Source: JADHLK01 sp038131695 (GTDB lineage Bacteria > Pseudomonadota > Alphaproteobacteria > Puniceispirillales > Puniceispirillaceae). Taken from it: a stretch of DNA of 64,000 nucleotides. The stretch lies in the NCBI GenBank assembly GCA_038131695.1, contig JAYPQA010000023.1, forward strand, positions 34,610 through 98,609, given 5' to 3'. Below are positions 37,409-46,624 of the stretch, piece after piece; the first letter of the stretch is position 1, and every line of letters begins with the position of its first letter. A model generated the notes under the pieces. That model had not been told where the DNA came from and ran no database searches. It worked only from the letters and a program-made list of their open reading frames with translations. The position numbers were made by a program, and so were the translations under genes.

Positions 37409-38489
37409 ATGGATTTGCGCATCTCACGCGAGCATCAGGCGCGCCTTGATTTGGTAGAGGGGCTGAAAGTCTTTATCGCCGGCCAGATGATGCCCTCTTT
37501 GCGGCAGGAATTTGAAAGCTGGTGTGCGGCTGAGAATCCGAGTGAAAGCCAGCTGCGCGACAGCCAATTCATGCAGGAAAAACTGGGGTCCGACCCGCTT
37601 TATCAAGCCTCACGCGGTTTGCAGCGGCTCAGCCAGGAAGCCATGTGGCAAGAGGTTATTTACGGGCTGAACCAACGCAAACAGGAAATAGAGAAACAGC
37701 TCGACAGCGACTATCAGGCGGCTGGCTCGCTGACCCTTGATGCTGATCTGGTGATGCCGGATTATTATGACAATACCGAATTTCACCTGCAGCCCGGCAA
37801 TTTTCACAAAAACACCATAGCTGGGCCGATTTATGAGGTTGGCGTGGCCACCTATACGATGCACCGCTACGGCAAGGCTGGTGATGAGATGGGGCGGGCG
37901 CTGGTCGGCGTGTTGCCGGATAAGCCCTATAAGCGGGTGCTGTATATGGGATGCGGGCCGGCCTATAAGGGCTATCCTTTGGTCGATGCGCTGCCCGAGG
38001 CAGAACATTGGGGCATTGATCTGGCCGCCCCGATGCTGAAATATGCCCGCCACCGGGCAGCAGAGCATGGAAAGCCCATTCATTTCAGCCAGATGAACGC
38101 TGAGGATATGCGCTTCCCGGACGGTCATTTTGATCTGGTTTATTGTATGTTGCTGCTACATGAGGTGCCGACAAAGGCGGTAACCAATATCGTTAATGAA
38201 GCCGCCCGCGTGCTGGCCCCTGGCGGCGTGCTGGCCAATCTGGAACTGCCCAGCTATGCCAGCCTTGATCCGCTTGAGCGCCTTTTTGATGGATTGGGAT
38301 ACCGAACATAATGGCGAGCCGTTCTGGCGCGACTATCATGAGATGGATTTGCTGCAAACCTACCGCGATGCCGGTCTGGATGCGGATTTGCTTGAAGCCC
38401 ATTCTGAATGGGGCGGTGCCAAGGGCAATTATATGGGCAAGTTCCAGTATCATGTAACCATGGGCCGCAAGCCGGAACAGCAAGGGTGA
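37409..38489 (+). CDS. SAM-dependent methyltransferase, frameshifted near the C-terminus
   Basis: About 360 residues. An N-terminal helical region of about 150 residues (ISREHQARLDLVEGLKVFIA, MWQEVIYGLNQRKQEIEKQL) precedes a class I methyltransferase fold. In that fold VLYMGCGPAYKGYPLV is the SAM-binding motif, followed by WGIDLAAPMLKYARH, FDLVYCMLLLHEVPTKAV and EAARVLAPGGVLANLEL. The frame breaks near 38283; the chain resumes FLMDWDTEHNGEPFWRDYHE and ends at 38489. The start ATG 37409 has GGGAGG upstream. The 228 bases upstream hold a doubled GGGTAAA and no gene. The acceptor substrate is unknown; the following small protein and decarboxylase-like protein may act with it. Confidence 0.8.
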
Positions 38490-38494
38490 ACAGG

Positions 38495-38764
38495 ATGGCA
38501 GCTTCTCCGGCAACCGATTATTTCGACTCAGTATCAAAATCAGACATGATGCGGGTGGTGCTGGCGCTGGCCACGGAAGTCTATGCCATGCGCGACCGGC
38601 AAAAGCTGCTGGAAGGAATTCTGGCAGAAAACGGAACTGATCTGGCGCGTCTGGATGAGCCGGTTGAATCAGCCGCCTATGATAAAGATAGGCTGGCTGA
38701 GCGCGATGCGTTCATTGCCCGGCTGTTCGCGGCAATGGCTGATCCGAATTCCGGCAACCGTTAG
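38495..38764 (+). CDS. Small hypothetical protein
   Basis: Protein of 89 residues (MAASPATDYFDSVSKSDMMR at the start), mostly helical and charged. It has no membrane segment, cysteine cluster or motif I recognise. It contains LATEVYAMRDRQKLLEGILA, which looks like a coiled or helical hairpin, and ends AAMADPNSGNR. It starts six bases after the methyltransferase and ends nine bases before the acetoacetate-decarboxylase-like gene, so the three form one operon. A subunit of one of these enzymes is a fair guess, not a finding. Confidence 0.6.
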   Translation: MAASPATDYFDSVSKSDMMRVVLALATEVYAMRDRQKLLEGILAENGTDLARLDEPVESAAYDKDRLAERDAFIARLFAAMADPNSGNR

Positions 38765-38772
38765 AGCTGGTT

Positions 38773-39573
38773 ATGACAGGCTCCCTGAAAGGCTTTGCAG
38801 CCCCGCTGGACCCGGCTGGCCAGACCAGCCTCTATGGCCCGCCCCCCTGGCATTTCCGGGGCCGTTCCATGACCTTGATAGCAGAGTGTGACAGCCGCGC
38901 CGTGGCTGATCTGGTGCCGGCCCCGCTGCAAGCAATACCGGATGCCCCGGTGCGTTTTACCATCCATGAGCTGATCTGTGATATCGGTTTTGGCCCCGAT
39001 TTTGCTGCCCGCCATCCGGAACGCTGTCTGGTGCGCGAGGCGGTGGTGGCTCTGGCTGTGCAATTTGAAGGGGTGGAGGGGTTTTATGACCCTTTCTTGT
39101 ATTGTGACTCAGCTGAGGAAATCACAGTCGGGCGGGAGATGTTTGGCTGGCCGCAGCTGGATGCCAAAATCTGGATGACGCCGCCTGATCCGGTTTATGG
39201 GGTGCGCGCGGGCGACCGGCTGACCGGCAAGGTGCAGCGCAAAAGCGGCCCGGCTCTGTCGCTGACGATGGAGGTGGATGACCGAGAGGGGTTTGGCCAG
39301 AGCGTGCCAGCCTTTGCAACCTTCTACACCATGCGGGTGCTGCCGGACCCGGTCAGTCTCAATCGGCAGGTTGAGATATTTCAGTCGCATATGTCTGATA
39401 TCGCAATAGAGAATGCAAAATTTGGCGCAGGTGAGCTGACTGTTTCTGCTCCGGAATTGCTGGCCTTGCAACCGGCGAAAACCGGCCCGGCCCGCTGCAA
39501 TGCGATTGTCTGGACGAAGAACCGCTCAAACCTGATCCACAGCCAGACTCTGGCAGCGGGGGAAAATTTGTAA
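38773..39573 (+). CDS. Acetoacetate decarboxylase (ADC) superfamily protein
   Basis: Protein of 266 residues with the acetoacetate-decarboxylase fold: FTIHELICDIGFGPDF, EGFYDPFLYCDSAEEITVGR (the conserved EE/GRE region) and VGREMFGWPQLDAKIWM. In true acetoacetate decarboxylase the last motif reads GREIxGxPKKLA, with two adjacent lysines forming the Schiff base. Here PKK is replaced by PQL and a Lys comes three residues later. It may therefore catalyse a different reaction, such as aldol/dehydration chemistry known for other superfamily members. It ends in a hairpin shared with the convergent SDR gene. Confidence 0.8.
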   Translation: MTGSLKGFAAPLDPAGQTSLYGPPPWHFRGRSMTLIAECDSRAVADLVPAPLQAIPDAPVRFTIHELICDIGFGPDFAARHPERCLVREAVVALAVQFEGVEGFYDPFLYCDSAEEITVGREMFGWPQLDAKIWMTPPDPVYGVRAGDRLTGKVQRKSGPALSLTMEVDDREGFGQSVPAFATFYTMRVLPDPVSLNRQVEIFQSHMSDIAIENAKFGAGELTVSAPELLALQPAKTGPARCNAIVWTKNRSNLIHSQTLAAGENL

Positions 39574-39590
39574 CAGCCGCTGGCTGTTAC
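39570..39590. terminator. Perfect hairpin holding both stop codons of convergent genes
   Basis: A perfect 9-bp stem (GTAACAGCC / GGCTGTTAC) with a 3-base loop. The TAA at 39571-39573 ends the decarboxylase-like gene and the TAA read on the other strand at 39587-39589 ends the SDR gene, so both stops lie inside the stem. On the minus-strand transcript AAATTTT follows; on the plus strand there is no T-tract. Confidence 0.6.
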
Positions 39591-40333
39591 GGCATCAGAC
39601 CACCGCCATTTACATGGATGATCTGGCCGGTGACCCGGCGCGCCTTGTCAGACAGCAGAAACAGGGCCATATCGGCAATATCAGACGGCTCAGTCTTGCC
39701 AGCCAGCGGCAGGGTCTGCCAAAGCATATCCATATCTGTATCAGAAAATTCGCCGCGTGGCTGGTCCGTATCCACCAGACCCGGGGCGATGACATTGGCG
39801 CGGATATTATGGGGTGCCAATTCAAGGGCGGCTGATTTGGTCAGACCAAACAGGCCGCTTTTGCTGGCGCTGTAATGCGCCCCGTTCACCGCCCCCTTGA
39901 AAGCCGCACCCGAAGACAGGGTGAGGATGGACCCACCGCTGCCCTTGGCAATCATTTTGCGGGCAGCCGCCTGAACCATGAAAAAACAGCCCGTCAGATT
40001 GACCGAAAGAACCTGTGCCCATTCATCCTCACGCATCTCCAGCAGCGACACTCTTGGATAGATGGCAGCATTGCTGACCAGATAATCCAACCCACCAAAT
40101 TCATCAGCCGCATCAGCCAGATTTTCGGCTTCCTGCCGGTTGGCAATATTGGCCTGCACCGCCTTGGCCTGAACGCCTTTTTCGGTTGCCTCCTCAACCA
40201 GGGCTGTGACCATGCTGTCATCATCCAGAAAATTCATCACAACATTGATATTCTCTGCGATCAGGGCCTTTGCAATGGCGGCCCCAATCCCCTTTTGAGC
40301 GCCGGTTACCAGAGCAGTTTTGTATTTTTCCAT
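39587..40333 (-). CDS. SDR-family oxidoreductase
   Basis: Short-chain dehydrogenase, 248 residues, intact. VTGAQKGIGAAIA (Rossmann), SNAA after DYLV, LTLSSGAAFKGAVNGAHYSA with Ser and the YSASK catalytic Tyr/Lys, and TGQIIHVNGGGLM at the end. Sequence style is that of 3-oxoacyl-ACP reductases and gluconate/hydroxybutyrate dehydrogenases. It stands alone on the minus strand, with a 338-base gap upstream, and probably has its own promoter there. Confidence 0.87.
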   Translation of the reverse strand: MEKYKTALVTGAQKGIGAAIAKALIAENINVVMNFLDDDSMVTALVEEATEKGVQAKAVQANIANRQEAENLADAADEFGGLDYLVSNAAIYPRVSLLEMREDEWAQVLSVNLTGCFFMVQAAARKMIAKGSGGSILTLSSGAAFKGAVNGAHYSASKSGLFGLTKSAALELAPHNIRANVIAPGLVDTDQPRGEFSDTDMDMLWQTLPLAGKTEPSDIADMALFLLSDKARRVTGQIIHVNGGGLMP

Positions 40334-40671
40334 CTTGGTCAGTCCCCTGTTCTGCCGGATTTTGCTGAAGGTGGTCTTGCGCCCCTCTCAAAAAACCGCC
40401 TTGTTTCCCGATTAGCCCTCTGCGACTTGTGCAAAATGATGCTATTTTTTTTGAATAACATGGTCTTTTGCCAGCCAAACAGATATTGTTGTCTGACTGT
40501 TTATTGCTTAAAGTAACTTATGGTTAATAATCGCCATTGGCAAGCAGGCCCTTCAGCCGCTCCGCCAGTCACAGTGCCGCGGACCTAGCAAGAGCGGCAG
40601 GATACCCGGGACGCGCCATCGTTCCAGCCTGGCCTGTCCGGGCAAATATGATATCAGGAGGGGCACCATCA
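40334..40671. other. Intergenic region between divergent SDR and aconitase-family small subunit genes
   Basis: 338 bases without a supported gene. The part nearer the SDR gene is AT-rich, with a run of eight T (about 40444-40451) and AATAAT near 40527, so promoters for both directions may lie here, but I see no convincing -35/-10 pair. The last 140 bases are GC-rich and open in the frame of the following gene, without family resemblance; AGGAGG at about 40656 marks the real start at 40672. Confidence 0.6.
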
Positions 40672-41172
40672 ATGCGCTTTGAGGGACGCGTATGGTTGTT
40701 GGGAGACGGGGTGGACACAGATGTTCTGGCTCCCGGGGCCTATATGCGCCTGCCGCCTGCTGAATTGGCCAGCCATTGTCTGGAAGCCGTGCGCCCTGAT
40801 TTCGCCGCCTCGGTCAAGCCCGGCGACATGATTCTGGCCGGTCGCGGCTTTGGCGTGGGCTCCTCGCGTGAGCAGGCGGTTGAATCCTTGAAGATTTTGG
40901 GGATCACTGCTGTTATCGCCCGCTCCTTTGGCGGCATTTTTCAGCGCAACGCCTTTAATTTCGGCCTGGCCTGTCTCAGCTGCCCGGATCTGGACACCTC
41001 CGCTATGGCTGAGCTTGATACGGCCAGCCTTGATCTGGCAACAGGCCAGCTGATGGCAGGCGGCCAGAGCTGGGATTGCGAGCAGCTGCCGGATTTCCTG
41101 CTGGCAATGATCGCAGATGGCGGGCTGATCCCGCATTTGAAAAAACAACCCGAAACAAAGGTGAGTGCATGA
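40672..41172 (+). CDS. Aconitase/3-isopropylmalate dehydratase family, small (swivel) subunit
   Basis: Small subunit of 166 residues of the LeuD / DmdB type. MRFEGRVWLLGDGVDTDVLA, PGDMILAGRGFGVGSSREQA and ITAVIARSFGGIFQRNAFNF are the standard swivel-domain signatures, including the substrate-discriminating loop (GRGFGVGSSREQ). The start has a strong AGGAGG. The large subunit is not adjacent but a fitting one is at 10837-12111. The next gene, overlapping by ATGA, is an isocitrate-lyase-family lyase. Hydratase plus lyase is the arrangement used for 2,3-dimethylmalate (DmdAB and Dml) in nicotinate fermentation. Propionate and pyruvate would be the products if that parallel holds. Confidence 0.87.
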   Translation: MRFEGRVWLLGDGVDTDVLAPGAYMRLPPAELASHCLEAVRPDFAASVKPGDMILAGRGFGVGSSREQAVESLKILGITAVIARSFGGIFQRNAFNFGLACLSCPDLDTSAMAELDTASLDLATGQLMAGGQSWDCEQLPDFLLAMIADGGLIPHLKKQPETKVSA

Positions 41173-42059
41173 TGGGCAAGGCTGAGATGTTGCTGTCCCG
41201 GTTACATGACAAGAGCCGCGGCCCGCTGCTGGCCCCGGGGGTCTTTGACGGCTTGTCGGCCATGATGGCAGAAAAGGCCGGGGCAGAAGCGCTGTATCTG
41301 TCCGGGGCCTCTTTTGCCTATACCCGCTTTGGCCGCCCGGATATTGGTCTGGTTTCCATGTCTGAGATGGCTGAGAATATCGCGGCCATTTCAGAACGGG
41401 TGGCGCTGCCGCTGATCGTGGATGCGGATACCGGCTTTGGCAATGCGCTGAATGTCAAGCGCACCGCTCGTGTCTTTGCACGGGCCGGGGCGACTGCTAT
41501 TCAGCTGGAAGACCAGACCCTGCCCAAACGCTGCGGGCATCTGGCAGGAAAGACGCTGGTCAGCACCGAGGAGATGGTGGGCAAGATAAAGGCCGCCAAG
41601 GATGAGCTGGCAGACGGGCGCTGTCTGGTCATTGCCCGCACCGATGCGATAGCGATAGAGGGGTTCGAGGCCGCGCTCCGGCGGGCTGAAGCCTTTGTCG
41701 CAGCCGGGGCCGACATCCTCTTTGTTGAAGCCCCGCCAGACCAGGAGGCAATGCAGGCGATTACCAAACAATTTTCTGGCCGCCTGCCATTGCTGGCCAA
41801 TATGGTCGAAGGCGGCAAGACACCCCTGCTGGGGCTGGAGGAGCTGGGCGCGCTGGGCTTTCGGCTGGTGATTTATCCGGGGGCTTTTGTGCGGGCGCTG
41901 ACCTTTATGGGCAATCAGTTTTATGCTGATCTGATAGCCACGGGCGGCACTTCTGGCTGGCAGGACAGAATGCTTGATCTGACCGGGCTGAATCAGCTGC
42001 TGGGCACAGATGAGATTTTGCAAGACGGGAAAAAATATGATCCGGAGGCACAGGATTAA
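41169..42059 (+). CDS. Isocitrate lyase/PEP mutase family lyase (dimethylmalate or methylisocitrate lyase-like)
   Basis: Lyase of 296 residues: LLAPGVFDGLSAMMAEKAGA, ALYLSGASFAYTRFGRPDIG, LIVDADTGFGNALNVKRTA (metal-binding Asp), AIQLEDQTLPKRCGHLAGKT with the catalytic KRCGH, and CLVIARTDAIAIEGFEAAL. The KRCGH cysteine marks carbon-carbon lyases, as opposed to phosphonomutases. Possible reactions are cleavage of 2,3-dimethylmalate, 2-methylisocitrate or a similar 2-hydroxy-diacid to pyruvate (or succinate) and propionate. It overlaps the small subunit gene at its start and the HyuB start at its end (TAATG), so it is tightly coupled to both. Confidence 0.88.
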   Translation: MMGKAEMLLSRLHDKSRGPLLAPGVFDGLSAMMAEKAGAEALYLSGASFAYTRFGRPDIGLVSMSEMAENIAAISERVALPLIVDADTGFGNALNVKRTARVFARAGATAIQLEDQTLPKRCGHLAGKTLVSTEEMVGKIKAAKDELADGRCLVIARTDAIAIEGFEAALRRAEAFVAAGADILFVEAPPDQEAMQAITKQFSGRLPLLANMVEGGKTPLLGLEELGALGFRLVIYPGAFVRALTFMGNQFYADLIATGGTSGWQDRMLDLTGLNQLLGTDEILQDGKKYDPEAQD

Positions 42060-43833
42060 TGGCTAAGTCTGATACAAAAAAGCGACCGGTTCTGGGGTGA
42101 ACCCGGTCGTTCTGGCAGTGTTGCGCGGGCGGCTGGAGCAAATCGCCGATGAGATGGATGCGACGCTGTTCCGCAGCGCTTTCAACCCGATTATTGCTGA
42201 GGCGCATGATGCCTCGCACGGGCTCTATGATGCCAAAACCGGCGATACGCTGGTGCAGGGCAAGGAGGGGCTGCCGGTCTTTGTCGGGGTGATGGCCTTT
42301 GCGGTGAAATTTGTCATAGAGAAAACCGCCGACAATCCGCCCGAAGAAGGCGATGTCTATATTTTCAATGACCCCTATGAAGGCGGCACGCATCTGTCGG
42401 ATTTCAAGCTGGTGCGGCCAGTCTTTCGCGAGGGCCGGATTTTCTGCTGGCTGGCCTCAGTCGGGCATTGGCATGATGTGGGCGGCAATGTGCCGGGTAA
42501 TTACAATCCGGTTGCGACCGAGAGCTTTGCCGAAGGGGTGCATATTCCGCCTGTCAAACTGTTCAGGAAAGGCCAGCTGCAGAACGATATTCTGGATATT
42601 CTGCAGACCAATTCGCGCCTGCCCCTGTCCGTCTATGGGGATTTGAACGCCCAGATCAGCGCGCTGGAGCTCGGTGAGGCGCGGCTGTTCGCGCTGTTGG
42701 ATGAATATGGCGATGACACGGTGGCTACGGTGTTTGCGGAATTGCGGTCGCGCGCGCATCTGCAAATGGAAAACCATATCGAAGCGATTGAAGATGGCAC
42801 GGTCAGCGCAACCGACTGGCTGGATAATGACGGCATAAGCGATGAGGCCCTGCCGGTCGCTGTGGATGTCAGCATCAAGGGCCGCAAGATGATACTGGAT
42901 TTCAGCCGCTCGGCAGGCAGTGTGGCCGGGCCGGTCAATATTTCGCGCTCCACCGCCATAGCGGCCTGCTATGTCGCGCTCAAGCATTTGTTCCCGGATG
43001 TGCCGGCCAATGCCGGGGTGCTGGACCCGGTCGAGATTGTGATACCTGAGGAGTCGCTGCTTTCTGCGCGCCCGCCGCGCCCGGTCGGCGGTTATACTGA
43101 GACGATCTTGCGGATTATCGATGTCATCTTTACCGCGATTGGCCAGATTGATCCGGCCCGCGCGCTGGCCAATGCCTATGGCACGATTAATGCGCTGTCA
43201 CTGGCCGGGCATCGCCAGGATGGCAGCCGCTGGGTGATGTTTTCCTTTTTTGGAGGCGGGCATGGCGGACATAGCGAGGGGGACGGGCTGAGCCATGGCA
43301 ACGCGCCTATCTCAATGGCAACCATTCCGCCGCTGGAGATTCTGGAATCTGCCTATCCGGTCGCCTTTCGCAAATGGGCCTTGCGGGCAGATTCCGGCGG
43401 GGCCGGGGCGCAGCGCGGCGGGCTGGGCGCGGTCTATCAGATAGAGATTTTGAGCGATGGGGCAGATGGCTTCTTCTTTGGCGAGCGGGGCCGCCATGCC
43501 CCAAACGGGGTCGGGGCTGGCCAGAAGGCTGCGTTCAGCCGCTTTTCCTGGCAGGCGGAAAAAGGCGGGGCGGCAGCCTTGCCGGAAATGACCTCGAAAA
43601 AAGTGGGCATCAAGCTGGCGAAAGGCGGCTCCGTGCTGCTGGAAACGCCGGGCGGCGGCGGCTACGGCGATCCGCTGGACCGGCCGGCAGAGCAGGTGAT
43701 GGATGATCTGCGCCTTGGCTATATTTCAGCGCAAAAGGCCGCTGGTGATTATGGGTTGGTGCTGGATGCCGGGGGCGGGCTGGATGCGCCGGCAACCGAA
43801 AAACAACGCGCGAAAATGCGCCAGAGCCGCTAG
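42059..43833 (+). CDS. hyuB: Hydantoinase B/oxoprolinase family protein, frameshifted at the N-terminus
   Basis: About 591 residues. NPVVLAVLRGRLEQIADEMD, SAFNPIIAEAHDASHGLYDA, YIFNDPYEGGTHLSDFKLV and the glycine-rich C-terminus (TPGGGGYGDPLDRPAEQV) are typical of HyuB, the partner of HyuA in ATP-dependent opening of hydantoin- or 5-oxoproline-like rings. The ATG overlapping the previous stop (42059, TAATG) gives a frame that stops after 13 codons. One extra A in the A-run near 42076-42081 changes it to MAKSDTKKATGSGVNPVVLA and full length. This supports a homopolymer indel in the sequence. Confidence 0.9.
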
Positions 43834-43863
43834 GCACAGGCTGGCAAGAAGGGTATGTGACAG

Positions 43864-45930
43864 ATGACAGTTTCAGCAAATTCAGACAGCAAGGCGCGCT
43901 ATATTATCGGCATTGATGTCGGCGGAACCTTTACCGATCTATTCTTTGTGGACCGGCAGACCGGCGCCGCCTTTACCGGCAAGCTGCCCAGCACGGTCGA
44001 GGATCAATCCATTGGCCTGGTTGAGGGGATCAGCCGCCAGCTGGATGATTTCGCCGATATTGACACGATTGTGCATGGCACGACTGTTGGCACCAACGCG
44101 CTGCTGGAGCGCAAGGGCACGAAAACCGGCCTGATTACCACTGCCGGTTTTGAGGATGTGCTGGAAATGCGGCGGCGTGACAGGCCGCATACCTGGGGTC
44201 TGCGCGGTGGCTATCAGCCGGTGATCAGCCGCGATTTGCGCCTCGGTGTGGCTGAGCGCACGCTGGCTGATGGCCAGATTGAGACCGCGCTGGATAGCGA
44301 GGCGGTGAAACAGGCGGCCCGGCAGCTGCTGGAGGCAGGCTGCGAGGGGTCTGCATCGCTTTTATCAATGCCTATGCCAATGGCGCGAATGAACAGGCCG
44401 CCGCCGAGATTGTGCGCCAAATCTGGCCCAATGACCATGTGACGGTCTCCTCTGACATCCTGCCGGAGATACGCGAATTTGAGCGCGTTTCAACCGCTGT
44501 TCTGAATGCCTATCTGCAGCCGCGCATGGCCCATTACCTGAACCGGCTGGACAGCCAGGCGCGCGGGCGCGATTTCGCTGGTGATATTTTGATCGTGCAA
44601 TCCAATGGTGGTGTGATGAGCATTGACTCAGCGGCCAGCCAGCCGGTCCGCACCGCCTTGTCCGGCCCGGCAGCCGGAGTAATCGCGGCCAGCTTTATCG
44701 GCCAGTCCGCCGGATTTGACAATCTCATCACCTGCGATATGGGCGGGACCAGCTTTGATGTATCGGTGATTGCCGAGGGCCGCTCTGCCCTCGCCGCCCA
44801 GAGCGCGATTGATTTCGGTATGGTCGTTCGCACCCCGATGATTGAGATCACCACAATCGGGGCGGGGGGCGGCTCTATCGCCTGGATTGACGGGGCCGGG
44901 CTTTTGCAAATCGGCCCGCAATCTGCCGGGTCCAACCCGGGGCCGGTCTGCTATGGGCTGGGCAATGAGGAGCCGACAGTAACAGATGCCAATCTGTTGC
45001 TGGGCCGAATCAATGCAGACAAGCCCATTGGCGGCAAGCTGGACAGGCTGGATGTCGAGGCGGCGACCCGCGCCATCAAGCAGAAAATCGCCGACCCGCT
45101 GGGTATTTCTGAAATGGAGGCTGCCGAGGCGATTATTCAGGTTGCCAATGCCCGCATGGCCGGGGCTATCCGTATTGTTTCCATTGAACGCGGGCATGAT
45201 CCGGCTAAATTCGCGGCGATGCCTTTTGGTGGCGGCGGGGCCCTGCATATCGGCGCGCTGATCAGGGAGGTGGGGCTGAGTTCCGGCCTTGTGCCGCGTT
45301 ATCCCGGGGTTACCAGCGCGCTGGGCTGTGTCATTGCGGATATGCGCCATGATGCGGTGCGCACGGTCAACCAGATGCTGTCCCAACTGGATGAGGCACA
45401 GCTGGCCGACTGGGCAGAGGCGCTCTGGCAAACCTGCAGTAGCCGCATCACGGATGCGGGCAGCGGCGTTTTCGATAAGATTGAAGAGGAAATAGAGGCC
45501 GATGTGCTCTATGCCGGCCAGACCCATACGGTGCAGGTCAAGCTGGCCGGGCGTGCGGCGCTGAACCGGGACGGGCTGCTGCAGGCTTTTGAAGCCGCCT
45601 ACCGGGCACAGATTGGCCAGCCGCTGGATAATATCCCGGTGCGTATCGTGAATCTGCGTCTGGCAGCGATTGCCCGCCGTCCCAGCCTGGATTTGGCAGC
45701 CATGGCCCCGCAGGATGGCAAGACAGCCGCCGAAGCGCAGACTGGCCAGCGCCGCATCTGGGCAGAGGGGGCTGGCATGAGGCGCCCGTCTATGACCGTC
45801 TGGCTCTGGCGATTGGTGAGCAGATCACCGGCCCGGCCTTGCTGGAACAGGCTGATACCACGATCTTTATCGATCCCGGCCTCTGCGGAGAGGTGGACAG
45901 GCTGGGCAATTTGTTGATTACGCGCAGCTA
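43864..45930 (+). CDS. hyuA: Hydantoinase A/oxoprolinase family protein, two frameshifts
   Basis: ATPase-fold subunit of about 688 residues. IIGIDVGGTFTDLFFVDRQT is the phosphate-binding loop; further markers are VHGTTVGTNALLERKGTKTG, LSGPAAGVIAASFIG, ITCDMGGTSFDVSVIAEGRS and GHDPAKFAAMPFGGGGALH. The frame breaks near 44349 in a G-run (one more G restores EGVCIAFINAYANGANEQAA) and near 45772 (WHEAPVYDRLALAIGEQITG restored). The two shifts cancel and the gene ends at 45930. With HyuB it should hydrolyse a cyclic amide with ATP, such as N-methylhydantoin, 5-oxoproline or a related lactam; acetone-carboxylase-type chemistry is a more distant alternative. Confidence 0.9.
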
Positions 45931-45956
45931 GCAGCAGGCTGGCAGGGGAGCTGGAT

Positions 45957-46570
45957 ATGAAAAAATTTGCCCAATGGGATCTGTCAACCAGCGCGCTGAT
46001 GCTGGTTGATTTGCAGAATGACTTTATCCATCCTGACGGGGCTTATGGCAAGGCAGACCAGAAATCAGCCCAGATTGCCGAATTGCCGGGCAGGCTGGCC
46101 CCGCTGGCTGAGGCGTTTCGGGCCGGCGGCGGCTGGGTGGCGACAACCCTGTTCACGCTGGTGCCGCTAAAAGGCGGAGAGCCCTATATCGCCGCCCATC
46201 TCAAAGAGCTGCGGCCTTTTCTGAAAAAAGGTGATTTTGTCCCCGGCGGCTGGGGCCAGCAGCTGGTCGATGAGCTGGGCCCAGCCGATATCACGGTGGA
46301 AAAGGTGGCTTATTCCGCCTTTTATATGAGCCGCTGGAATTTGCGCTGCAAAAGGCCGGTATCCAGAGCCTGCTTTTTGCCGGTATTGTAACCAATGGCG
46401 GGGTGGCGTCTACGCTGCGTGATGCCCATGTGCGCGGCTTTGAGTGTGCGGTGCTGGAAGATGGGTGCGGGGCCTTTTCCGAGGCCCGCCATCAGGCGGC
46501 GCTGGATGATCTGGGCTCGATCGCGGACCGGCTGACAGTGGCTGAGGCGCTGGCCAGCATAAGCCGCTGA
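45957..46570 (+). CDS. Isochorismatase-fold hydrolase without the usual Cys, frameshifted
   Basis: About 204 residues of the cysteine-hydrolase/isochorismatase fold. LMLVDLQNDFIHPDGAYG carries the catalytic Asp and VEKVAYSAFY the Lys. The frame breaks near 46335 (one extra C restores SRLEFALQKAGIQSLLFAG). The nucleophile region reads GIVTNGGVASTLRDAHVRGF, with Gly where amidase-type members have Cys (TNxCVxST). True isochorismatases such as EntB also lack this Cys, so vinyl-ether hydrolysis or a non-covalent mechanism is possible. It lies 26 bases after HyuA. N-carbamoyl amidase function, common beside hydantoinases, is disfavoured by the missing Cys. Confidence 0.82.
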
Positions 46571-46624
46571 AAAAGGGGCAAAATCTGCTTGTCTGGCCTG
46601 CTGATAGCTGGTTAACTGATCATC

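Noticed and set aside
40537..40671. Open frame joined to the front of the small subunit gene (starting at 40537)
   Set aside because: No similarity to the family N-terminus; the AGGAGG before 40672 and the MRFEGRVW start fit much better.
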